Shown: positions 1 through 6,645 of the stretch, piece after piece
Position numbering within the stretch: position 1 is the stretch's first letter
Layout: every line of letters starts with the position of its first letter
Source of the DNA: CAYWPG01 sp964460035
GTDB taxonomy: Bacteria; Pseudomonadota; Gammaproteobacteria; Nitrococcales; AK92
NCBI GenBank assembly: GCA_964460035.1
Contig: CAYWPG010000049.1
Span: 1 to 24,315, forward strand
DNA length: 24,315 bases
Reading direction: 5' to 3'
Notes under the pieces: generated by a model
What the model was told of the DNA's origin: nothing
The model's input: only the letters and a program-made list of their open reading frames with translations
Database searches by the model: none
Translations under genes and position numbers: made by a program

Positions 1-148
1 ACAGCAGACTGGGCGATATACCATGGCGTCGCGCCACGAGCGAGACCGACATCCTCGGCTGATCGCACAGTGCGACCAACTCCGCTTTCTCTCGCACCGA
101 ATACCGCCGGCGACGCTGCACCCCCGTGACCACCTCGACTCGTTCCAC
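1..148 (-). CDS. IS transposase OrfA, N-terminal part (runs off window)
   Basis: The minus-strand frame from GTG at 148 encodes MERVEVVTGVQRRRRYSV, followed by a helix-turn-helix with SVSLVARRHGISPSLL. This is the typical N-terminus of the HTH_Tnp_1 type DNA-binding OrfA of IS3-family elements (a similar domain occurs in IS66 accessory proteins). The start is set by AAAGGAG at 163-157, eight bases upstream of the GTG. The protein would bind the element's ends, and OrfB with the DDE catalytic domain would lie upstream in window coordinates, out of view. Only 49 codons are visible, so intactness of the element cannot be judged. Confidence 0.75.
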   Translation of the reverse strand, partial: MERVEVVTGVQRRRRYSVREKAELVALCDQPRMSVSLVARRHGISPSLL

Positions 149-226
149 CGTAGACACTCCTTTGCACTAGGCTTATGCCTAGGCTTTGCTCACGCAACAA
201 AGTGTCCGGTCGAAAACGGGGCTACA
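1..226 (-). mobile_element. End of an IS3-like insertion sequence (partial)
   Basis: On the minus strand the sequence beginning at 226 reads TGTAGCCCCGTTTTCGACCG, followed by GACAC. This TG-initiated terminus with a C-run and CCGGACA resembles the ends of IS3-family (IS2/IS3 group) elements. A transposase orfA start lies 78 bases inside it. The outer boundary is placed at 226 because a short-chain dehydrogenase reading frame resumes immediately beyond it. A 6-bp inverted repeat (167-172 with 177-182) lies in the leader. The rest of the element, its other end and any target duplication are outside the window, so the family assignment rests on the orfA N-terminus and the terminus style only. 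Confidence 0.7.
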
Positions 227-770
227 ACAGTTCGAAGTCAACTTCTTCGGCATGCTAGAGGTCATTCGTGCCGCTCTGCCGGATATGCGTCGACGCCGGC
301 GTGGCCACATTATCAATCTCTCCTCCATTGCCGGCCTTACCGCCAATGCAGGCTACGGTCTCTATGGCGCCAGCAAGTTTGCGGTCGAAGGCGTCTCGGA
401 AGCGCTGGCGAAAGAACTCAAGCCATTAGGGATTCACGTTACGCTGGTCGAGCCCGGACGGTTTCGCACGGGCTTCATCGGCCGCTCGCTACGTTTAACA
501 AGTCAGGTTATCGCCGACTACGAGGCGACTGCAGGCATAGTACGCAACACAATTCTTGACCGTGACGGTCTCCAGCCCGGCGATCCCGCCCGTGCTGCGC
601 AGGTCATTCTCGCTGCGACAAAAGTGGAAAACCCGCCGTTGCACCTCCTGCTAGGCGATGACGCGTATCGGATGTTGCGCCAAAAAATATCCATTTTGAT
701 GCAAGACGCTGAAACCTGGGAGATGCAAGCCGGCAAGGCTACTGCCTATCCCGAGGAAGGTTTGCCGTAG
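227..770 (+). pseudogene. Short-chain dehydrogenase/reductase, 3' remnant cut by an IS
   Basis: The frame encodes the C-terminal two thirds of a classical SDR oxidoreductase. Visible are the partner helix (FEVNFFGMLEVIRAALPDMR), the catalytic Ser region (INLSSIAG), the catalytic Tyr-x3-Lys (YGASK) and the PGRFRTGF loop. The N-terminal Rossmann part with the TGxxxGIG cofactor loop and the NNAG motif is missing; roughly 90-100 residues are lost compared with the usual 270-290. Homology starts exactly where the insertion-sequence end stops (226/227). An in-frame ATG at 186 lies inside the IS, so a fusion peptide could be made, but without the NAD(P)-binding core it should be inactive. The substrate cannot be told. 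Confidence 0.85.
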
Positions 771-1167
771 CGCGGTGGCGCCATCTGCGGGCGGCAGTCT
801 TGTAGCGGCGGGGTGGCGCAGCGCACAGCGGCTTAGTCTTAGTCTGCTGGTTAAAGTCGAATTCCACGCCGCGATTACTTCGCCGGAAACCCCTGGAAAG
901 GTTGCGCAATACAGTGGGCGCGGTTATTCGGTCCGCGCGAGCTCGCCGAGCTCAACGGTTATCTTGCGCGGCTGATCTCCGGTTGATCTTCGCCGCTTTC
1001 AGCCTCATCTACTTCCACTGCTGGGGGAATCGTCACCAGCCTCCTGAGATGTGCACAGGCGGTCCGGCTGCGCTTCGACGGCCGTTGGCCGGCGCTGTCT
1101 GTCCGCAGCGGTCGGGGTCTAGATAAAGAACATAACTGCGTCGCACACCGAGCCGGAGGTGCTACTC
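771..1167. other. Intergenic stretch without a recognisable gene
   Basis: About 400 bases separate the dehydrogenase remnant from the DUF5132 gene. Short open frames here have no domain features, no convincing ribosome binding site and mixed composition. I see no strong hairpin-T terminator. The promoter of the DUF5132/HMA2 genes should lie here, but no hexamer pair stands out. The only clear signal is the ribosome binding site GGAGGT at 1155-1160. Confidence 0.5.
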
Positions 1168-1509
1168 ATGGCATTGCTGAACGGAATCGACAGAGGCGAG
1201 GCCGCGAAGGGCGTCGCCTTGGGTCTTGGTATCGCGATGGTGGCGCCCGTCATCATCACCTCGCTGTTGGGCGCCTCCCGGCCGCTGGCGCGGGCGGCGA
1301 TAAAAACGGGGCTGATTTTCTACGAGAAGACCCGTGAGACCTTCGCCGAGGTTGCGGAAGTCGTTGAGGACCTGGTGGCCGAGGCTCAGGCTGAGGTGGC
1401 CGAGGAACACTTGCGCCGCGCTGACGATAGCAGCACGGCCGACAACGCAGTCGCTTCCACCGGGGCCGCGGCGCAGCGTCCCGCGACCGACAACGGCGTG
1501 TCCTCATGA
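1168..1509 (+). CDS. DUF5132 domain small membrane protein
   Basis: The product is 113 residues. After a short N-terminus (MALLNGIDRGEAAKGV) there is one hydrophobic segment (about residues 16-36, ALGLGIAMVAPVIITSLLG). A KTGLIFYEKTRE motif follows, then an acidic, alanine-rich helix (about residues 57-80, many EVxE and AEA repeats) and a polar tail. This is the DUF5132 layout; the biochemical role is unknown. The ATG at 1168 is chosen because GGAGGT sits seven bases upstream; a GTG at 1159 overlaps that site and is unlikely. The gene overlaps the next one by ATGA, so they are probably translated together. One transmembrane helix followed by a Glu/Ala-rich helix recalls the mycobacterial PacL proteins that scaffold P-type ATPases. 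That parallel is inference. Confidence 0.8.
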   Translation: MALLNGIDRGEAAKGVALGLGIAMVAPVIITSLLGASRPLARAAIKTGLIFYEKTRETFAEVAEVVEDLVAEAQAEVAEEHLRRADDSSTADNAVASTGAAAQRPATDNGVSS

Positions 1510-2018
1510 CGCCAAGGGCCTTGCTCGTTCACAGTGTGCCGGGAAGATTGCGGTTGAAGATTCCCGACAAGCGCAGGGATCACGATTACTTCCAGCGTTT
1601 GCAAAACGAGTTGCAGACGCTGGAGGGAGTTATCGAGTTGAGCCTCAATGCCTATACCGCCAGTGCCCTGATCGGGCACGACTGGCCGTCTGACGAAATA
1701 CTGCTGCATTTCGCCGAGCGTACCGGGTTGTTCGTGCTCGATCCGGCACCCTTCGAGCCCATGTGGCGACGCGCCTCGGCACGCCTGGAGCAGTGGGACC
1801 GCAGGCTGGCCACGCTGACGCGCGGCGAAGTGGGTGTGCGGTCGGTCCTGATGCTGGTCACGTTATTGCTGGGCCTGCGGCAAGCCATGCGCGGGCAAAC
1901 CTTGGGGCCCGCCAGTAACCTGCTATGGTACGCGCTCACCTTGGCAGGGATACCTGAGGAGTTGCCGCGTCCGCTGCGCGTGCAGTCTCCCGAGCTGGAA
2001 GGGGCGGGACAGCAGTAA
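1506..2018 (+). CDS. HMA2-type domain membrane protein
   Basis: The product is 170 residues. Residues 6-60 carry the HMA2-type pattern H-S-V-P-G-R-L-R-L-K-I-P, then a helix (YFQRLQNELQTLEGV) and a strand (ELSLNAYTASALIGHDW). This is the ferredoxin-like HMA fold without the metal-binding CxxC. The C-terminal half has two hydrophobic stretches (about 111-127 and 133-150), suggesting membrane attachment. The ATG overlaps the DUF5132 stop codon. Small HMA2 proteins commonly sit beside DUF5132 proteins and P-type ATPases, and this locus shows the same company. The function is not established; a docking or regulatory role toward the ATPase at 2610-5654 is inferred. Confidence 0.75.
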   Translation: MTPRALLVHSVPGRLRLKIPDKRRDHDYFQRLQNELQTLEGVIELSLNAYTASALIGHDWPSDEILLHFAERTGLFVLDPAPFEPMWRRASARLEQWDRRLATLTRGEVGVRSVLMLVTLLLGLRQAMRGQTLGPASNLLWYALTLAGIPEELPRPLRVQSPELEGAGQQ

Positions 2019-2154
2019 GCTGCGAAGCTCGCAGTGCGAATTACATCACAATAACGGAACAAACTTGTCTGGCAACGATAAAACCGGGCACGCCGTCATT
2101 GTCTTGTAATAGAGTGGTGGTTAACTCCGCGCCATGTATAGGCGGAGTTCTGGC

Positions 2155-2535
2155 ATGACCTCCTACGTTCACCATCTGCCCGGGCGGTTGCGTCTCAAGT
2201 TGCCGGCTTTAAAGCGCAACGCGGCCTATGCGCAGGCGCTACAAACGTCGTTAAGCACTGTCCCCGGTGTGCTCGCGGTCCGCGCCAACACGCTCACGGG
2301 CAGTTTGCTGATCAGCTACGACCCGGTGCGGGTCGATGGGGCGTCCCTGCAACGAGCGGTGCCCGGCGCGCCGCCGGCGATGCGTGCCGTTTGCCCGACC
2401 TGCGTCACACAGCGCGGCAGCACGGCTGGCCAGCAGGCACGGCCGTCGGACAAGCTTTCTCAGGCATTGCTGGGGATGGTTGTGGAGAAAGCCGTGGAGC
2501 AGTCGGCACGGACGCTGCTGCGCGTGCTGCTTTAA
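2155..2535 (+). CDS. Second HMA2-type domain protein, with CPTC motif
   Basis: The product is 126 residues. Residues 3-57 repeat the HMA2 pattern of the preceding gene: V-H-H-L-P-G-R-L-R-L-K-L-P, then AYAQALQTSLSTVPGVLAVRAN and GSLLISYDP. The core lacks CxxC, but a separate C-P-T-C lies at residues 80-83 in the linker. The C-terminal helix (about 100-126) is amphipathic and ends in LLRVLL. Start choice: ATG 2155 has GGCGGAG at 2141-2147 seven bases upstream, whereas the ATG at 2134 has no such site. The gene lies 136 bases after the first HMA2 gene and is convergent with the P-type ATPase 74 bases downstream. The two HMA2 genes look like diverged duplicates. Confidence 0.72.
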   Translation: MTSYVHHLPGRLRLKLPALKRNAAYAQALQTSLSTVPGVLAVRANTLTGSLLISYDPVRVDGASLQRAVPGAPPAMRAVCPTCVTQRGSTAGQQARPSDKLSQALLGMVVEKAVEQSARTLLRVLL

Positions 2536-2609
2536 GGGATTGCATGGGCGGCCCGCGGCAGAAGGAGAGCGCTGCAAGAGGGGCGGGGCGGACGGTCAGG
2601 CGTTGGCGG

Positions 2610-5600
2610 TCACCGATCCGGCTCGAGTGCCGCCTTGCCTAGCTCGTTGATCAGCAGCGGTCCTATGGCCCCGGCTCCGATTACCATCAGGTCCAGTAGC
2701 CCCAGGCGAGGCTGGCCTAGCAGAGCTCGCAGGGGCGGGAACAGCGCACCGAACAGCTGAAGCACCAGGGGGCCGGCCACGGCAAGCCGTAGCGAGCGAT
2801 TGGGCGGTCGGCTGCCGGAGTTGAAGATGCTGTGGTGCTGCGAGCGCGCAGTGAACGCATGCAAAAGCTGGCCTGCGGCCAGGGTATGGAACGCAATATT
2901 CGCAGCCGAGGCGGGCGAGCGGTGGCGCGCATGTCCGTAAGCGTAAGCACTTAGCGTGGCGGCGCTAAGCAATCCCGCTTCGCGAGCGAGCTGTGGCCAA
3001 TCGTCGCGGTGAATGATCGGGCGGTGCGCATCGCTAGGGGGCTGCCGCAACACGTCCGGCGCGGGGGGCTCCAGCGCCAGCGCCAGCGCGGGGAAGACGT
3101 CGCTGGCAAGATTCAGCCACAATAGCTGCAAGGGCGTCAGAGGCACTCCGGAGCCGAAGGCGATCCCGCCCACCATCACCAGTAGCTCGCTGCAGTTGGT
3201 CGAAATCAGATAGCGCATGGACTTGCGGATGTTGCGGTGTATGATCCGCCCTTGTTCGACCGCGGTGAGCATGGCCGAAAGATTGTCTTGCTCAAGCACC
3301 ACGTCGGCCACCGCGCGGGCGGCATCGGTCCCGCCGCGGCCCATGGCGATACCTATATCGGCAGCACGTAGCGCAGGGCTGTCGTTGACGCCATCGCCGG
3401 TCATTGCCACCACCAGGCCGGTCTGCTGCAAAGCACGCACGATCTGCAATTTGTCCGCCGGCGAAACGCGGGCGAAAACGTGCACGTCCTTGACCTGCTC
3501 GCTGAGTTCGGCCGGGTCGAGTTCGGCCAGCGCTGCCGCATCCAGTACCTTGAGTTCGGTACCGTTGGCTAGATTGAGCCGGCGGCCTATGGCGCGGGCC
3601 GTGGCCGTTTGGTCGCCGGTGATCATGATGGTGCGTACGCCTGCCCGGTGGAAGTGTTGGATCAGTTTCGGCACGCCTTTGCGTATGGGGTCGGCCATGC
3701 CCACCAGACCCAGCCAGGTTAGCTCCTGGAGTTGCGGACTGGACTCGCTGCTTTCGGTGTAGGCGAGCCCAAGCACGCGCAAAGTGTCCGCTGCCATTCG
3801 CTCGTTGGCCTGCTCGATCCGGCGCCGCGCGCGGTCGCTCAGCGGCTGACGCCGTCCGTTGACCAGTTGCCATTTGCACAATTCCAGCACATTCAGTGGG
3901 CTGCCTTTGACCGCGATCAGTTTGTTGCCCTCTCGCCCCCACCGATGCGATGTGGCCATGTAGGGGCGGGTGTCGGAACGAGCCCAGGTCGCATCGCGCG
4001 GCGCTTTGCTTCGTAGCGCCGCGGTATCGACTCCTGCGGCCTCGGCGGCTCTGATCAGCGCATTCTCGGTAGCCGTACCCCCTGATCCCGACTCGGCGCC
4101 ATTGCCAGCGACCTGGAGCCCGCTGTCGTTGCACAGTGCGGCGACTTCCCAGAGCCGGCGCAAGGTGGGGGTGTCGTTGCTCTCGGCACTGCCTTTTTCC
4201 AGGTCGAGCATAAGCTCGCCGGCGGCCTGCACCGCCACCACCGACATGCGGTTCTCCGTCAAGGTGCCCGTTTTGTCCAAGCAAAGGGCCTGTACGGCGC
4301 CTAGCGTCTCGACCGCGTGCAGCCTGCGCACGGCCACCGCTTCTTGCCGCAGGCGACGGATTCCGCCCGCTAACGTGGTGGTGGCCACCGTGCCCAAGCC
4401 CTCCGGCAGGGCTGCCACCGCCAAGGATACTGATGCTTTGAGCATGGTCAGCGGCCCGTGGCCGCGCAGCAGGCCTAGCCCGAACAGGCCGACGCTGGCG
4501 ATCACGCTGGCTACGGCCAAGCGCGCTCCGATCCGGTCGAGCTGACGTTGTAGCGGCGTCTGCGGGGCGCGCATTTCGCCCACCAAACGATGAATCTCGC
4601 CGATGGCGGTGCGCAGTCCGGTGCCCACGACCACCGCAACGCCGCTGCCGCCGGTAACGGTGGTACCCATGTGGACCATATTGACGCGATCGCCCAGTGG
4701 CACGGCGGCTTCGACGCGGATCGCGGCCCGCTTGCGCGCTGGGATGCTCTCGCCCGTCAGCGCCGACTCGTCTACGTGCAGTCGGCTTGCGCGCAGTAGC
4801 CGCGCGTCGGCCGGAACCTGATCGCCGGGCGCGAGCTGGACGATATCGCCCGGCGCGAGAGTATGCTGGCTGATTTCCTGCAGCCGGCCCTCGCGGTAGA
4901 CACGGCTATGTGCCGGGGGGGCTTCCGCCAGACTGTGAATCACGCGTTCGGTCTGGCTCTCTGTGCGGTAGCCGATGACGCCGTTGGCCACCAGTACCGC
5001 AGCGATCGCCACGGCATCGGCAAACCCGCCGGTGAGCAGGCTGACAGCGGCCGATGCGCCTAGCAGGGCCACCGGCAGGTTCTGAAATTGGCCGAGGAAA
5101 ATACTCCACGGCGAGCGTGCCGATGGTGTCGGAAGCCTGTTCGCACCGAACAGCCCCAGGCGCCGGTCCGCTTCCTCCTCGCTCAGGCCGGTGCGGTGGG
5201 ATTGCAGCGCGGTCATCACCTCGCGCGTAGTCAGAGCGTGCCAGGCGCGTGGCGGTGGCGCATTTTGCAACGAAGGCTGTACCGCGCTACGCATCGTGGG
5301 CGTGGGGGTGGCGGAGTGCACCGCGATGCGGCGCGCCGGTACGCCGTGGGTCGCCAGATTTTTCTCAATGAGGGCGAGGATGCGGTCGTGGTCGGCGCCG
5401 GGCTTGAGCAACAGAAGCAGGCGGCCACTGATCTCGTTGGCGCGTAGCATCCGCAGGCCGGGTAGGGAGCGCAGATCGTCTTCCAGCCGCCGGCGCAGCG
5501 CCGGGTTGCGGTACAGGCCGCGGATGTTCAGCCGGATTCTATCGGGCGTTCTGCTCTCGACGGTCAGCCATTGACCTTGCCCTGGCGTGCGCGCACGAGA

Positions 5601-5654
5601 GCTTGAGAGTGCGCTACGGGTGGCAGCAGTGGCAAGCGTATTGACCAGTGGCAA
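2610..5654 (-). CDS. P-type cation-translocating ATPase (P2A, Ca2+-type) with HMA-like N domain
   Basis: The product is 1014 residues. Residues 31-85 form a degenerate HMA2-like domain (SRTPDRIRLNI, LRSLPGLRMLRAN, no CxxC). A cation-ATPase N-terminal segment follows (about 136-205), then the actuator TGES (300-303), the phosphorylation site DKTGTLT (Asp460), KGSP (583-586), TGD (679-681) and TGDGVND (752-758). Ion-site residues match the Ca2+ ATPase pattern: PEGL in M4 (Glu418), NCSE in M5 (Asn820, Glu823) and NLASD in M6 (Asn848, Ser851, Asp852). There is no CPC/CPH motif, so this is not a heavy-metal P1B pump. The start is TTG at 5654 with GAGGAG six bases upstream. Ca2+ or Mn2+ export is the best guess. 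The cargo in DUF5132/HMA2 loci is not established. Confidence 0.88.
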   Translation of the reverse strand: MPLVNTLATAATRSALSSSRARTPGQGQWLTVESRTPDRIRLNIRGLYRNPALRRRLEDDLRSLPGLRMLRANEISGRLLLLLKPGADHDRILALIEKNLATHGVPARRIAVHSATPTPTMRSAVQPSLQNAPPPRAWHALTTREVMTALQSHRTGLSEEEADRRLGLFGANRLPTPSARSPWSIFLGQFQNLPVALLGASAAVSLLTGGFADAVAIAAVLVANGVIGYRTESQTERVIHSLAEAPPAHSRVYREGRLQEISQHTLAPGDIVQLAPGDQVPADARLLRASRLHVDESALTGESIPARKRAAIRVEAAVPLGDRVNMVHMGTTVTGGSGVAVVVGTGLRTAIGEIHRLVGEMRAPQTPLQRQLDRIGARLAVASVIASVGLFGLGLLRGHGPLTMLKASVSLAVAALPEGLGTVATTTLAGGIRRLRQEAVAVRRLHAVETLGAVQALCLDKTGTLTENRMSVVAVQAAGELMLDLEKGSAESNDTPTLRRLWEVAALCNDSGLQVAGNGAESGSGGTATENALIRAAEAAGVDTAALRSKAPRDATWARSDTRPYMATSHRWGREGNKLIAVKGSPLNVLELCKWQLVNGRRQPLSDRARRRIEQANERMAADTLRVLGLAYTESSESSPQLQELTWLGLVGMADPIRKGVPKLIQHFHRAGVRTIMITGDQTATARAIGRRLNLANGTELKVLDAAALAELDPAELSEQVKDVHVFARVSPADKLQIVRALQQTGLVVAMTGDGVNDSPALRAADIGIAMGRGGTDAARAVADVVLEQDNLSAMLTAVEQGRIIHRNIRKSMRYLISTNCSELLVMVGGIAFGSGVPLTPLQLLWLNLASDVFPALALALEPPAPDVLRQPPSDAHRPIIHRDDWPQLAREAGLLSAATLSAYAYGHARHRSPASAANIAFHTLAAGQLLHAFTARSQHHSIFNSGSRPPNRSLRLAVAGPLVLQLFGALFPPLRALLGQPRLGLLDLMVIGAGAIGPLLINELGKAALEPDR

Positions 5655-5979
5655 TGCGATCTCCTCAACCAGGCCGCGATACCGGTTCTCTATGTGTACG
5701 GTTGGGCGGACGTGCGTCTTCGGTGGCGGCTGGCAACGGCTGGCGCAACGGCACGTCCAGCGGCGCCGGCTGAAGTTTTCACATCATTAGGGGGCACTTC
5801 GCACAGGTTCCGGTAGCTGCGGTTGGGGCGCTCGGGACTGTTTTAAAGGAGGGAAGCCGGCTGCTTGCGGTCGAACCGAATATTGATGTTGCCTCGCAGG
5901 GCTTGAAAGAGCGGGGCGCGTCCGCAGCTTTGTCCTATTCGACGGTTCCTAAAGTGTCATACAGGTGGGAGGAGGCAAG
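5655..5979. other. Divergent intergenic region between the ATPase and a small gene
   Basis: These 325 bases separate two divergent genes and should hold both promoters. I see the ATPase ribosome binding site (GAGGAG on the minus strand, 5666-5661) and the site GGGAGGAGG (5968-5976) of the plus-strand gene. A third purine-rich run, AAAGGAGGG near 5845, is not followed by a usable start. No convincing promoter hexamer pair or operator repeat was found by eye. Confidence 0.45.
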
Positions 5980-6378
5980 ATGGCTACGCGCAAAGGAGCG
6001 AACGAGGAGCAGGCCGCGCGCAGCAGCTCGGCGGCCGAACATAACGGTGGGCAGCAGGACAACGCAGTGCGCCGCACGGTCTCGGCCTCGGTGGATACCA
6101 CGGGTAGTGTGGGCCACGACATTGTCTACGGGGTGCGCAATGTGCTGCACGACACCATTGCCGTGACCGAGCAGGTCGGTAGCGATCTGGGACGCGTGGC
6201 GCGCAATACCGCGCTAGGCGTGGTAGAGACCGCCGGGGTAATCGGTGGGGCCACGGTGAATACCGCGCGCGATCTGCTGGTCGGGGTGGTCAGCGGGGTC
6301 AAGGATGTGCTTGGCGCGGCCATGCCCGGCAGTGCACGCTATACCGAACGGGCGGAGCGATCCGAACAACGCCGCTAA
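5980..6378 (+). CDS. Small alanine/glycine-rich amphipathic protein, unknown function
   Basis: The product is 132 residues. Residues 1-30 are polar and low-complexity. Residues 31-115 consist of repeated amphipathic segments of similar style (VGHDIVYGVRNVLHDTI, VGSDLGRVARNTALGVV, VNTARDLLVGVVSGVKDVLG) with regularly spaced Val, Gly and Asp. The tail is charged. No transmembrane helix or catalytic motif is evident. The pattern is reminiscent of surface-coating or phasin-like helices, but no family can be named. ATG 5980 is preferred over GTG 5965 because the purine-rich GGGAGGAGG lies between them. The gene is followed by a strong hairpin at 6387-6423 and is therefore likely monocistronic, divergent from the ATPase. 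Confidence 0.65.
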   Translation: MATRKGANEEQAARSSSAAEHNGGQQDNAVRRTVSASVDTTGSVGHDIVYGVRNVLHDTIAVTEQVGSDLGRVARNTALGVVETAGVIGGATVNTARDLLVGVVSGVKDVLGAAMPGSARYTERAERSEQRR

Positions 6379-6386
6379 TGCTGCAT

Positions 6387-6423
6387 CTGCGGGGAGCGCC
6401 AAGATCTTGAGTGTTCCCCGCAG
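6387..6423 (+). terminator. Hairpin downstream of the small amphipathic-protein gene
   Basis: CTGCGGGGA (6387-6395) pairs with TCCCCGCAG (6415-6423). The stem extends inward by four further pairs including two G-U, giving about 13 pairs around an 11-base loop. There is no long T run after it, so it may act as a weak terminator or as a 3' end stabiliser. Its place right after the stop codon at 6376-6378 and before the ugp promoter fits termination. Confidence 0.55.
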
Positions 6424-6574
6424 CTTCAATGATCCAGCCTGTCCATACGTACCTCGACCGCGCGATGCGCTAGCGATAAGTCTTTGAGCCCCCAGGCATC
6501 GCCAGGCAAAGAAGTAGTGATCGGTCTACTGGCCAGCCGTTGCTTCGGGATCCCCGGCACGCATGCCAATCCAG

Positions 6575-6606
6575 TTGTCACCGAATCGTAATCACCAGAC
6601 GCTAAT
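6575..6606 (+). promoter_or_regulatory. Pho box and -10 upstream of ugpB
   Basis: TTGTCAC-CGAA-TCGTAAT (6575-6592) fits the PhoB-binding layout of two 7-base half-sites (consensus CTGTCAT) with a 4-base AT-leaning spacer; the first half matches 5 of 7, the second about 4 of 7. A -10-like GCTAAT (6601-6606) starts eight bases after the box, as expected where the Pho box replaces the -35. The first 11 bases, TTGTCACCGAA, are identical to the start of the box before the PAP2 gene. E. coli ugp is PhoB-activated, which supports the reading. Confidence 0.65.
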
Positions 6607-6645
6607 CTGCGGCTCCAGCTAATACCAATAACTAAGAGGTGGAGC

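Noticed and set aside
23..559. Plus-strand open frame of 178 codons at the window start
   Set aside because: It overlaps the IS end and the dehydrogenase remnant in another frame, and the product is a His/Arg-rich shadow with no domain pattern.
2020..2034. Hairpin CTGCGA-AGC-TCGCAG after the first HMA2 gene
   Set aside because: Only six base pairs and no T run; too weak to call a terminator.
3292..4284. 330-codon minus-strand frame inside the ATPase gene
   Set aside because: It lies in a shifted frame across the P-type ATPase catalytic core; its product is Arg/Gly/Gln-rich and low complexity, typical of GC-rich shadows.
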